Of a stretch of DNA of 38,494 nt, positions 30,901 to 38,215 are shown in pieces. Below the pieces are notes generated by a model. The model did no database searches. It was not told the origin of the DNA and saw only the letters and a program-made list of their open reading frames with translations. Position 1 is the stretch's first letter. Every line of letters starts with the position of its first letter. The stretch is from Trichomonas tenax. Its lineage: Eukaryota > Parabasalia > Trichomonadida > Trichomonadidae. The stretch lies in NCBI GenBank assembly GCA_023091735.1, contig JALKBU010000464.1:1-38494 (forward strand). Reading direction: 5' to 3'. Position numbers and translations under genes: made by a program.

Positions 30901-31409
30901 TTCATTATAACTTCATTCCAAAAAGTAATGATATGCTGGCCTGCAAATATAATCTTGAGTAGTGCCTTATCAGAAGAAATTTCCTTCACATAAGGAAGAG
31001 AGTCTTCTATTACTTCATCGTTATTTGTATGCAAAATATCGTACATAATTTCGAGAAGGTTGTGCTTTTCCCAGTTATCAGAGTGGTATAAACATGCGGC
31101 TCTCTCTAAGAATGCCATACTATAAATATATTTGACTTTATCGTTAAGTGATTCAATAAAAATAGGTTTGTAGAGTTCAATAAGTTTCGTAACTTCATGT
31201 TTTATGTCACCAGCAAGTAATCCTTCCTTGTCATAAAAATTGGCGAATCGTGTGATATAATAATCGACGCATTGCATCATTTTGTCGGAATTATTGATTT
31301 CTTCGACCATAGTCTTGAACTGTAAGACTTCTGGCGATTTTTTGTTAAGCATTGGTTTGCCTTCAGTTGCCTGTTTCTTCCCGAAAAGGGAATCTAGGAT
31401 TGAGCTCAT
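24966..31409 (-). CDS. BEACH-domain WD40 protein with C-terminal zinc-binding domain
   Basis: A 2147-residue giant scaffold of the BEACH (LYST/neurobeachin/LRBA/ALFY-like) class, which acts on lysosome-related, autophagic and endosomal membranes. The first 600 residues and much of the middle are helical ARM-like solenoid. A concanavalin-like sandwich lies at about 640-770 (SFWVFVHKFEG, WYLITFQIK). A PH-like segment (NFLVDVFLFDGRHFAFGL) near 1626 precedes a reduced BEACH core at about 1670-1805 (GSITALDLIFYANYHAGKTF with SNYPIFPLI, then TPEFYVSGDFL and WINSVFG), shorter than the usual 280 residues. WD40-like repeats follow (about 1850-2085), then a Cys-rich zinc domain (CTSCEKEAAWLCKDCGRAFCGGC, about 2093-2130) of B-box/FYVE type. 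Start is the ATG at 31409, near the natural N terminus MSSILDSLFGKK. Confidence 0.88.
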   Translation of the reverse strand: MSSILDSLFGKKQATEGKPMLNKKSPEVLQFKTMVEEINNSDKMMQCVDYYITRFANFYDKEGLLAGDIKHEVTKLIELYKPIFIESLNDKVKYIYSMAFLERAACLYHSDNWEKHNLLEIMYDILHTNNDEVIEDSLPYVKEISSDKALLKIIFAGQHIITFWNEVIMKESKVNKKIAEMFIESAFKQTDLILLQIREFLDHVIVQINNDQVPEEMLPIGLHLVGSLIANMSAEQYLGRIFNLLEPRLQSIVSYEWFSGFLITRSLDQNLSWQKFQFVTYYKQATVRQLCTAIDTLYFVRSHPRAKKVNLLPFTRVLPQMPFPTQAKYYEIAKSHNLKERVIIFMESYPFWEKNINTQALCEMIVGATWGPKGYKELVAVIDSVSYDPLVSAIIKDLHTFNIIAAIFTHLDPEWENINLFLEKILEGTLEESTHPQEIVKIVLPQFDPHIYIETIKKYFDRDVLNVAVIDLLAEYGDISLDFAHVFCETGGLDKLTRHLTCPSTLDIICSFVREEPYNLVDEYISRTDFSHIPKDKITHCMCKIKQRDALPKSQFIRIPSLAKYVQPMLDYAYNRYIYGKYAPLYFTPPEEDIFESSRTYMNSEIAAKFMTSPKSISYLIQNMEPCTGVYQLNHNCPKFAHTIHCEGVTSFWVFVHKFEGKSPMFKIDDRFTVFFENGNICLHKSALPLKFKTWYLITFQIKTIEEKPAMCVYVDNEELRTLETESQDITLGGDAAPNGHWYLGEFYQSNITMTTKYLNEQMEIGPSKVQKKLECPFVYVPYAGPLSYLPAFGGPDTFWSACFNSNHIDEFLELILAAFSLERSKIITTTDLFNGISACFLQVPELMTEQTAQIAVMESMKQLRTTSPMLTKLFQNYFFVNAPEMVHQLFLSTYGELKDPVSILPYLTDSLVFFNITGARLENTLEAIGMIMKKKPDETIKFLLNVIRGIPFISSNNVETPDDPRTTELQTELMRRVFGAGFPKKAEDCLEPFDTLSACIAPFAFNGFVRNSINIQGFYSQEVLNKMHSALIFYADKELIWLGIFSLINNQILKKLADFKPDLLARTEVVILAYDLASELLKKDLKGKLAMTVLTMLHSIEKAADNICPDLHKYVGNICAAGFHYYEKNKIPFSTTEDKNEYNNNDPVTDEKIMYSNPADFKDIDDYVVDKTQPERIPRKEDEAAQNIDGSIDICRVIADISSVMLNLKCNDPNLFKDLLIKFTIQGADVPSSVAKEMHIFLVYDFLMTKPKLSDPSKIVLCNFIATVMTAGWWKNYEQPLCYLVFEYLPPEPVNFLTACILAIQSARIIIKIIQTPLAWKKAQKSKNFMDILAEKLITSKMTEDQEKIFLKEIGNPIKKAYVNKDLEKFMTNDRIQSAGKLKQETLIQISKFNQEIIQKRIQFILRTPSNLFEISRNGNAFLHRISLRNQFATRFNLTCIGAEENISHVFQTRCLLQCFNLNEPGRQIISNSPSPIFPAKNILPLPHQTDKENKEANVNLNFRDYFTLPMECKELASIILPPYMGGEQCVNRTLTQHLGTDKFIELDLISADKLPCIGAFAEDRFVFLVNSKLVEKGIQILHNDDLKNLVDISTSALMGRSSLFFHNPALHVIKKEITYVKKSQYNENFLVDVFLFDGRHFAFGLHAQLADEFVQKLSPEKVIIPALLSKTAAEIATEYADGSITALDLIFYANYHAGKTFSDVSNYPIFPLIKEDGTLSSNPIDRDARIEFVKRILSKHEPFKSLSGAEAEETRKAAMEKAENIALTPEFYVSGDFLDNKENPGAALAMRRLLETSDIHEWINSVFGPQASTRVFDSEIKKKEIPEPQFSEEIWTTVLVPQPEATRVKSNKDGAVFLTREQYMLEKAYDINEFVVEHSLKNISALTVADDFTAIAAATQQGTVLVYFDHSKQSKLITCPQAVMTSMALDTRSNSLIATDGKFLYLFDIPSAVLSKKIPAEGIIALSLMPIEDLLVSITEKKITIFTADVMQLAECELEAPATCVSTIEGTMFEENPRFIVGFQTGEVSAFEYQTTTNVINKVMSYQKEGSPIKSVTSLHHGKAVISLDNEGGATSFTAHKCPRFADVSLFIKCTSCEKEAAWLCKDCGRAFCGGCLAGGKCSDCRHNAAHFNYFNKPAAVAKKI

Positions 31410-31721
31410 TTATGTCAATTTTTATCCTTCCCAATTATGGATTTTTGATTTTCCCACAAATATTTTTTCTGAAGTTTACACATGTTTACAAATAGTTGAC
31501 AAAACTTTACAAAAAAGTGACATAACATAAAAGTGCCAACAGCAAAGTGACACTTTAAAAATGTAACAGCGTAATAAAAGTGACAAAGCTAACGTTTTAA
31601 TGTTTGAGAAAATGTGCATTAAGGTTTTATATAAGAGTGCAAATAAAAATATGACAATAAAAATATAATAAATTACATGTCAAAAATAATTTGGAAAATT
31701 TGGGATATTTATCAAAAATTT

Positions 31722-31775
31722 GAAATATTCGACAAAAGTAACACCCTTCGGGATGTTACTTTTATCGAATATTTC
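31722..31775. repeat. 54-nt hairpin with C(TTCG)G tetraloop
   Basis: GAAATATTCGA at 31722-31732 pairs exactly with TCGAATATTTC at 31765-31775; AAAAGTAACA pairs with TGTTACTTTT inside it, and two C-G pairs close a TTCG loop at 31747-31750. Only two C-A mismatches interrupt the stem. C(UUCG)G is an exceptionally stable loop in RNA. Confidence 0.7.
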
Positions 31776-31813
31776 TATTCTTGATACAAAAGTGAACCAT
31801 ATTATTTTATATT

Positions 31814-31843
31814 TGACATGTAAACTTAGAAATGACAAGTAAA
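31814..31843 (-). promoter_or_regulatory. Two minus-strand copies of TTTAC(A/T)TGTCA
   Basis: Reverse complements of TTTACATGTCA (31814-31824) and TTTACTTGTCA (31833-31843), oriented towards the BEACH gene about 400 bp away. Same motif as upstream of the Rab gene at 23987. Confidence 0.4.
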
Positions 31844-32353
31844 ACAGTTGTAAACATAAATTGGCATAATTTTAAAATGATGATTATAAACTTTGACACA
31901 TCATATAATTAATCATCAGATGTATTTTTGATTATTGCACTATCTATTTTTGAAATATATGATATAATATATTTTATCAAAAATTAATTGTTTTATTTGA
32001 ACCTCAAATATGTATTGACAATGATCCATCACTATTTGTAATGCTTCAACAAGAATATTTTTAAGATATTATGCCAAATAAAATTTGAATCAAATATTAT
32101 GCATATTTATTGTTCAAACATTGACATCTGAATTCGCATAGATGGAAATATTGTAAATATTTATATAACTATGTTAAAAAGTAACTATTTGATTGAAATT
32201 GATCAAATTTAAATTGAATTTTAAGAAAAATAAGACAATATATGAAACATATCAAAGATGCATATGCTGTGATGCTATACATCACCATGTTATCAAACAA
32301 CAGAATTTTGTTTAAGTAATATTTTGCAAAGTAATATACAATAAAAAATATGA

Positions 32354-32911
32354 TTAACAACATGATTTTTGCTTTGGTGTAGTTCCCCTCAGATCGACTG
32401 CATCAACAAATTCCTGCTGCATTGATGTGGCCTCAAAGGCGCGATCTAAAATTGCCTGAAATGCGTTTTCAACGCCCTCACCTGTATAAGCACTCGTCTC
32501 TAAGTAATCACAGTTGAGCTGCTTGCAATATTCGTAAGCATCAACATGAAGAATTTTTCTATCATCGCGTAAATCGCATTTGTTTCCAACAACAATTGTC
32601 GGCACCGGCGTTTGAAGGTACTTCATCCACTCCTGGACACTCTGAAGCGTTTTTTCTTGGGTTAAATCGATCACGATCATCGCAGCGAATGCGTCTCTCG
32701 TGTAAATGGGCGCCATAGACTTGTAGACCTCCGATCCCGCAGTGTCCCATATCTGAACTGTCTCCTCAAAGTCACCTTTCGTAAAATGATATGTTGAACA
32801 ACCGGCGCCGACAGTGGGATTGTGCTGTGTGTTGAATGACCCCATTGTGAAGTATGTCAGAAGCGTCGTTTTGCCTACCGCTGGATCTCCAAGCAACACA
32901 AGTTTGTGCAT
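32354..32911 (-). CDS. Rab-family small GTPase with Ser in place of the catalytic Gln
   Basis: A 185-residue Rab-type GTPase ending in KSCC, a standard di-cysteine prenylation signal, so it is membrane-attached. G boxes: GDPAVGKT (residues 8-15), NPTVGAG with the switch I Thr, WDTAGSE (55-61) where Ser60 replaces the Gln that positions the attacking water, NKCD (110-113) and ETSAYTG. Loss of the Gln normally slows GTP hydrolysis, so the protein may stay longer in the GTP state or rely on a different GAP mechanism; in some atypical Rabs this is natural. The P-loop GDPA replaces the common GDSG. Start is the ATG at 32911 with an Inr 15 nt upstream. Confidence 0.93.
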   Translation of the reverse strand: MHKLVLLGDPAVGKTTLLTYFTMGSFNTQHNPTVGAGCSTYHFTKGDFEETVQIWDTAGSEVYKSMAPIYTRDAFAAMIVIDLTQEKTLQSVQEWMKYLQTPVPTIVVGNKCDLRDDRKILHVDAYEYCKQLNCDYLETSAYTGEGVENAFQAILDRAFEATSMQQEFVDAVDLRGTTPKQKSCC

Positions 32912-32919
32912 TTTTTGTT

Positions 32920-32928
32920 AAAAAGTGA
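32920..32928 (-). promoter_or_regulatory. Initiator match TCACTTTTT for the second Rab gene
   Basis: Minus-strand TCACTTTTT; +1 at 32926 gives a 15-nt leader. Confidence 0.6.
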
Positions 32929-33703
32929 CTCTAAGATTTTAGGATAAAATTTTTGTTAAATTCACACCCGCATTAATTTATTTTTTGTTATATTTAAAAC
33001 CCACATACTATTCTATCCATAATAAATAATTTAGGGGATTTGTAAATTCTATCGTTAAAGTTTCGATGCAAACCCTCTTAAATTTAATTTTGGTATATTT
33101 ATAATACAAACACATAATAAAGTATATTGTGTTGTTGAGGGGATTTGTGATTTCAGTAATTGAATAGTGCAACCCCCACAATTCTTTAATTGCATGATGC
33201 TTAGCATTAGAATATATAGAAAAAGCCAAATTGTAAATTTGGGGATTTGTAAATAGTTATAAAGTCCAAACAGAGTATTTCAATTTTTAAAGTCTTTTGA
33301 TTGATTTGGTTCTTCTTCATTTTGACAATAACAGTATCATTTTTAGATGATATTTTGATTAAATCATCGATGATGCTGAGTTTTCGCGCAATTTATTTTT
33401 CGACCAAAATTAATTTCTGAGATTCTAGGCTTGGTATTACTGCTATAAATTATCTATAACCTTGATATTTGTTTCCAACTATTAATGTTCGATATAACGG
33501 AATATTTATAATTTGCCAATATTAAAAATTATCTTCTAGCATCGAAGAACTCATAAATAAAGAATATATAAACAGTAGGTAATGGATGCAATAATAGTGA
33601 TCAATAGAGAATTAAAATTAAGAATTTTATAAACTTAATTTCAATTAATAAAGACTAAAACCTGAGTATAAAAATTAATATAAAACAAACTCTGAAAAAG
33701 CTT
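32929..33703. other. Spacer with a degenerate repeat of about 103 bp period
   Basis: No gene. (A/T)GGGGATTTGT occurs at 33033, 33138 and 33240, 105 and 102 bp apart, and the first two units continue with a TGCAACCC/TGCAAACCC word at a similar offset. The rest of each unit is too diverged for a firm alignment. The remainder (33260-33703) is plain AT-rich sequence. Confidence 0.4.
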
Positions 33704-34105
33704 TTAATCGGAATCCTCGTCCTCCTGGAAATCGTCGTCGTCATCATCATCGCCCTCATCTTCCTCATCCTCATCATCTAAAGCCATGTATGTCCCCTCG
33801 ATCTTGACCTCACAGCCGGCTGTTGTGAAGATACATGTCTCCATCTCGTCCATAGCGAGGAAATCGCACTGAACTTCCTTCTGATCGCCTGTGAATTTGG
33901 CGATTGTGTCGTTCTCGCGTGTTGGCTTATCAGTGTTTTCAGTGCCATCGGCCGCTGGGAAGAAGGATACTGTGACGATAACCTCGGAAACATTGTCTGG
34001 TTTCTTAAGGAGTGTAGCTTTTTCGAGAGTGACGCCTGAGTAGTTGTTGAGTTGAAGGTTCTCGCGCTTGTCACCCTTAACTGTCTGTACGAACTTCGTG
34101 GACAT
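33704..34105 (-). CDS. Nucleoplasmin-like acidic-tailed protein (putative histone chaperone)
   Basis: A 133-residue protein with a compact beta-rich domain (residues 1-108: KGDKRENLQLNNYSGVTLEKATLL, SEVIVTVSFFP, CDFLAMDEMETCIFTTAG, VKIEGTYMAL) and a tail of almost only Asp and Glu. The strand pattern, a Gly/Asn-rich turn, IEGTY near the end and then an acidic tract, fits the nucleoplasmin-like fold also found in NPM proteins and in the N terminus of nuclear FKBPs. Such proteins form pentamers that bind histones or ribosomal proteins in the nucleus. The fold is inferred by eye from the strand order. The start is the ATG at 34105; no clear Inr precedes it, but CCTTTGACC lies about 15 nt upstream. 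Confidence 0.65.
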   Translation of the reverse strand: MSTKFVQTVKGDKRENLQLNNYSGVTLEKATLLKKPDNVSEVIVTVSFFPAADGTENTDKPTRENDTIAKFTGDQKEVQCDFLAMDEMETCIFTTAGCEVKIEGTYMALDDEDEEDEGDDDDDDDFQEDEDSD

Positions 34106-35397
34106 GAAATTCTGGTCAAAGGATATCCGTTTATTTCCCTCAATTTTTTACTGAGGTTATTAGACTCCATTAATGGAATTACACAGGAATAACACAAAAT
34201 TATCTAAATACCGATATTTTGTTTCTCAAATTTTGGCGCCAAAAATAGATTGAGGTGTAAAAAGTGGCTTTGTATCTTCGGGATTTAATGTTATTTGCTA
34301 GACGTAGTATTGATATTTTCATTAAAATTCATTATATGCGTTTTAGTCAAATTGATTATATATTTATCGATAACAGATTGTAATAATACTAGAAAAATTG
34401 ATTTTAAAATTTCATTGTAATTTGATTTTTCATAAAGTTTTCTACCATAAAAATTTGGTGGTAAAAAACATTTTTGCAAACACAACGATTATTTTGCGTT
34501 CAAAAATTTTATCAATTATATTGGCTAATACATGCAACAATTACTTGACAATTTTAAAGGTTTTGAGCTTACAACGATTATTTTTGGTTCAAAAAATTAT
34601 ATCGAAATTCTTTATTTCAATATTATTATGACTAATACATGTTTTCTTTGACGATTATTATAATTTCAAAAATTCAAAGGAACGATCAAATACCATTTAA
34701 ATGATTTTAATTATTATTAGTATAGATATACATAATTAGTTTATTTTCAAAATCTTTTCATTTTTATCGCGATCATCTAAAATCTTTATTTGTCATTTTA
34801 AACAATTATTTCTTTACCGAATATAGCAGACATATACAATTGATTATGATTTATATAAATATCATAAAAGTTTATGTCAAACAGACGATCATCACTGATT
34901 TTTGTCAACTTTTTATGTTCGGTGGAAAAGAAGTGTTTTAACTCTCAAATTTGGTTTTTAGCGACCAAAATTGGCAAAATTAGAATTACCATTATTTAAA
35001 CGTTATAATAAACCATAATGTAAAAAAGTGAATAAGGTTAAAAGTCACGTTTTTTCACAATTTATTTGACACTGTATACATTAATAAAATAGTATATATG
35101 ATTCTAATTATTTTTCCTTCGTTTTTATTTTTGAATATTTTATTTTTATTAATCAATAATTTCAGCATATTCAGTGGAAAGCTATGAGTATAAGTTGGCA
35201 TATCACATTAAAAACATGTTATATGTGCATGCATCTATGCATATTGTCGTCTCCGCAATGATTTCGTGTATTTATAAATTAAGATACTGAACAATTATTC
35301 AATTAGGAGCTTGCATTATTTGTAATATGTTACAAAAGTGAACCATTTTACAAAAGTAATTTAATACAATTGGCAGGTATTAATTCGATATTGCTTA
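34106..35397. other. Very AT-rich spacer with degenerate direct repeats, 1.3 kb
   Basis: No gene. ACAACGATTATTTT...TTCAAAAA occurs at about 34482 and 34571, each followed by CTAATACATG (34525-34534 and 34632-34641); a third partial copy (GACGATTATTATAATTTCAAAAATT) is near 34650. This is the boundary between the host block and the right-hand virus-like relics. Confidence 0.5.
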
Positions 35398-35459
35398 ACC
35401 ATTATGATGCGATAAAAATAATAGTCGAGAAAATTGGAATAACGATTAACCCAACATAA
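35398..35459 (+). pseudogene. C-terminal fragment of a small coiled-coil protein, plus strand copy
   Basis: The frame ending in the TAA at 35457-35459 reads DAIKIIVEKIGITIN at its end. It matches the C terminus of the gene facing it on the minus strand (AIKIIAEKIGIRID), at both DNA and protein level. Only the last 20 or so codons can be identified; upstream the frame is open but meaningless. Confidence 0.5.
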
Positions 35460-35531
35460 TAATTATGTAGTTCCATTATCAATAGTAAATTTTTATTTTT
35501 AATTTCTGGGTTAATTAATAATATTATTTCA

Positions 35532-35842
35532 TTAATGCTTATCGTCAATTCTTATCCCAATTTTCTCAGCAATTATTTTTATTGCATTATTATTTCTTAG
35601 TATATCATTTCTAACATAACTTATTTCATCATCTACATAACTTTTAGTTGTAAAATTATCTGATAATATATCTGGTAATGTACCATCAGCATTCATTTAT
35701 TTAACTTTACCAGCAATTTGTTCTTTAATTTCTTCAACAATAGGACCATTGTTAAACTTATATTATCAAAACTTAATCTGTATTTATCAAATACTAAACA
35801 TTTAGATCTTTCGCTAATATATGAATAAGGAGCAACTGACAT
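35532..35842 (-). pseudogene. Small coiled-coil/fibre-like protein of the virus-like element, broken
   Basis: From an ATG at 35842 the frame begins MSVAPYSYISERSKCLVFDK. After about 30 codons a frameshift is needed to continue (NGPIVEEIKEQIAGK), a stop follows, and the same frame resumes with FTTKSYVDDEISYVRND and ends AIKIIAEKIGIRIDDKH. The TKSYVDDEI-type line is common in phage tail-fibre and attachment proteins. About 100 residues in all, no known fold. Its ATG is only 17 bp from the ATG of the plus-strand gene at 35860, so the two share a bidirectional promoter. One frameshift and one stop show that it is dead. Confidence 0.55.
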
Positions 35843-35859
35843 TTTAAAATTAATAAAAC

Positions 35860-36588
35860 ATGTATTTTTATTTGAAATCGACAGATCCAGTAAATTACAA
35901 TACGATTAATATTAACACAGAAATACCATTATATGATAATGTGACTATTATTATACGTATTAAAAACGTTTCTTTCAATTCAATTATAATATTATGTGAT
36001 GAAATCGATTACATAAAAATACAAACATCATATAGCACTAAAACTTATTATTTTAAAACAATTACAACATTAGATTTATCATCAATTCCAGAATACTTAC
36101 AACAAGTAATATTTAGAGATGAAATTACAGTGAATTATAAAGATGATACGACATTAGTATTATCTGGATATATAATAAATATATTAGAATGTTCTCATAG
36201 AGCTAAATTAATATTAGGATTATATAATACATCATTACCATTCTTAGCAAAAAATAATATTATAACAGTACCATCAAGTCCAATTATTAATTATGATAAT
36301 AACTTATTTATTAAATCTAATATAACTAATATATCTGGAATAACTAATGAAAAGAAATTAGAATATATATCTTTGATTTATAACATTAAAGAATTCATAT
36401 TACCATTTGTACCTATTATTAGTAAAACACCAGGAAACTATATCAAAATAAAACCTTATGAATTAAATAACTTAGAATTTACATTAGTCGACGAATTTGA
36501 TAAACCTATAGAAATCAAATCACCTATAAGTATTATATTAGAAGTAATATATGAAAAAGATTATATCCCAATGTTTTATATTAATTAA
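35860..36588 (+). CDS. Intact 242-residue putative virion protein of the virus-like element
   Basis: An uninterrupted beta-rich frame (many Ile, Thr, Asn and Tyr in alternating patterns) with AT-rich codon use, unlike the host genes. The C-terminal part (YELNNLEFTLVDEFDKPIEIKSPISIILEVIY) has the line Leu-x-x-Leu-x-Phe-x-Leu-Val-Asp-x-x-x-x-Pro-Ile-x-hydrophobic, which closes minor-capsid or penton-like proteins of many Polinton/virophage-type elements. That suggests a jelly-roll structural protein of the capsid vertex; a fibre base is also possible. No membrane segment or signal is seen. Start is the ATG at 35860, MYFYLKSTDPVNYN. It is the only element gene here without visible lesions. Function rests on one short motif and on its neighbours. 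Confidence 0.5.
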   Translation: MYFYLKSTDPVNYNTININTEIPLYDNVTIIIRIKNVSFNSIIILCDEIDYIKIQTSYSTKTYYFKTITTLDLSSIPEYLQQVIFRDEITVNYKDDTTLVLSGYIINILECSHRAKLILGLYNTSLPFLAKNNIITVPSSPIINYDNNLFIKSNITNISGITNEKKLEYISLIYNIKEFILPFVPIISKTPGNYIKIKPYELNNLEFTLVDEFDKPIEIKSPISIILEVIYEKDYIPMFYIN

Positions 36589-36748
36589 AATGAAAATCGT
36601 TTTTTAAGTGTCACTATGTCACCGTTGTCACCAGATAAAAATCATTCTCTAAAAAAGTTGGGCACCAAGGCAAATGGGCATTTATAGAAATATAATAACA
36701 AAAAGAAAATAGGACTTATTCGATTTAAGTTTATTCTGTTAATTCATC

Positions 36749-38118
36749 TTATAGTAATTTAATAGGTTCTTCAACATCATATCCATCTAATACGTTTTCT
36801 ATTTGATGATATATAAATTTACATTCGTCTTTAAGTTTATATATCCAAACTCTTTAACCATCAATTCTGATTTGTTTTCTATCACATTGATCTTTAATCT
36901 GTAATTGGAAGTTACGTGTTTTAATTTCTAATGGTTTTAATCTTAATGCTTTATCACATGGCATTCCTTCTAACAACCTATTATAATATTCACCAATCCA
37001 TAGATCAATTGGTGTTTTAGATGCTTCTATAATATCTTGTTTAGCTTCTGTCATTGGATTAAATTCTTTGATATCTTTATTAATAAAATATGTGAGTAAG
37101 TTATTATAAAAATCATTACTAAATACTTTAAACATGCTATCCCAAAACTTATGATTGCCTTTATATTTACCATTACATGCTAAAACAACATATCGTCTAT
37201 CACCGTTTTCTATTTTAACAGGATATGGGTTATTACTTACAAATATAAAGTTAGCAACGTTTTTAGCAGTACGTCTGGTTGAAATTTCTCATTAATTCTG
37301 ATTTCTTTATCTGTAATAATAGATTTCAATGAATTGAAGTTTGCTAATCTATCATCACCAACATTTTTAAGTTCATTTAGTACTATTAACATCTTGGCTT
37401 CAACTATACTATTGAAAGATCCTGTTAATTCACTAATCTCAGTACAGTTCTTAATACTATATCCAGATAATAATTCAGATACTATGTCTGTAAATGTATT
37501 CTTACTGATTCCTTGTAATCCTTTTAATACTAATGCTGTTTCGGTCTTTTTACCAGGATTTTGAATTATATATGATATACAATTAATCACATATTCAAAT
37601 ATTAGATCATTACTATCACATATAACTTCATGTATTAAATTTAAGAATGGATTATAATTGTTTTGTCACATATGTTTAAAACATTATACTTATAACCGTT
37701 GAACAGATTTCAACATATCCTTCATTATTTGATTTGATACAAAACTAAAAACATATCTGTTGTTATTTGAATAGAATATTTTCTTTATAAACATAATATT
37801 ATCATTATCAATTCATCTAATAACTTTAGATAAATCTGATATTACATCATAAACGTTTTTATATTTATGTTCATCAGCTTTCTTAATAATATTATTTAAA
37901 TCGAATTCTTCTTTAAGATCAATATTAAATAATAACTGTTTTTGTGATTGTAACGATTTAATATATGTTTCATAATATTCGGGTTTATATAATAGACCCA
38001 TGTGCATATAATTTTTTGATTTGTAACTAGGTGACCTATATGCATTTCCGGTCTCCATATGCATATAGGATTTCATATGCACACAGAATTCTATATGCAT
38101 ATAGGTTTCCATATGCAT
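36749..38118 (-). pseudogene. Broken SF3 helicase (D5-like primase-helicase) of the virus-like element
   Basis: Replication helicases of this type unwind viral DNA and are often fused to a primase domain. Reading from the right edge: a helical segment from about 38000 (YETYIKSLQSQKQLL), stops and shifts near 37812 and 37690, then the core in one frame at 37590-37237: QNPGKKTETALVLKGLQGISKNTF (Walker A region; the expected Gly of GKxx is Ser), LIVLNELKN (Walker B), FNSLKSIITDKEIRINEK (motif C region). A shift near 37260 leads into NFIFVSNN...PVKIENGDRRYVVL and WDSMFKVFSNDFYNNLLTYF (arginine finger/C-terminal part), a stop at 36854, and a continuation to 36749. At least four lesions plus the Ser change make it inactive. 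The 5' primase part is lost or replaced by the minisatellite at 38003-38215. Confidence 0.75.
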
Positions 38119-38215
38119 ATGTAAAATTCATATGCATATGTGTAAGTTATATGCATATGGAAAATTCATATGCATATAAGGCACATAATTGCATATTGCG
38201 TCGTTTTATGCATAT
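38003..38215. repeat. Minisatellite of palindromic ATATGCATAT units, period 18-20 bp
   Basis: About ten units of the palindrome (C)ATATGCATAT(A/G) spaced 18, 18, 18, 19, 19 and 20 bp, with diverged spacers such as GGTCTCC, GGATTT and GTAAAATT. Because the core reads the same on both strands, both strands stay open: minus-strand units read YMHME-type and plus-strand units YAYR-type peptides. It joins the upstream end of the helicase relic. Confidence 0.75.

Larger units (their letters stand above)
31410..32353. other. Promoter region of BEACH gene and spacer, 0.9 kb
   Basis: No gene. Minus-strand GTCACTTTTTT near 31510-31521 and related words lie about 100 nt upstream of the BEACH ATG. A long hairpin (31722-31775) and motif copies (31672-31682 plus strand, degenerate; 31814-31824 and 31833-31843 minus strand) are the only structure seen. 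Confidence 0.5.

Noticed and set aside
32169..32363. 64-codon hydrophobic frame next to the second Rab gene
   Set aside because: Random AT-rich hydrophobic text (Ile/Phe/Tyr); overlaps the Rab 3' end on the same strand.
2845..34105. Spliceosomal introns in the host genes
   Set aside because: All frames run uninterrupted, and I did not notice the trichomonad 3' intron motif ACTAACACACAG.
38003..38215. CRISPR array
   Set aside because: Units are short palindromes without unique spacers of constant length, in a eukaryotic setting.
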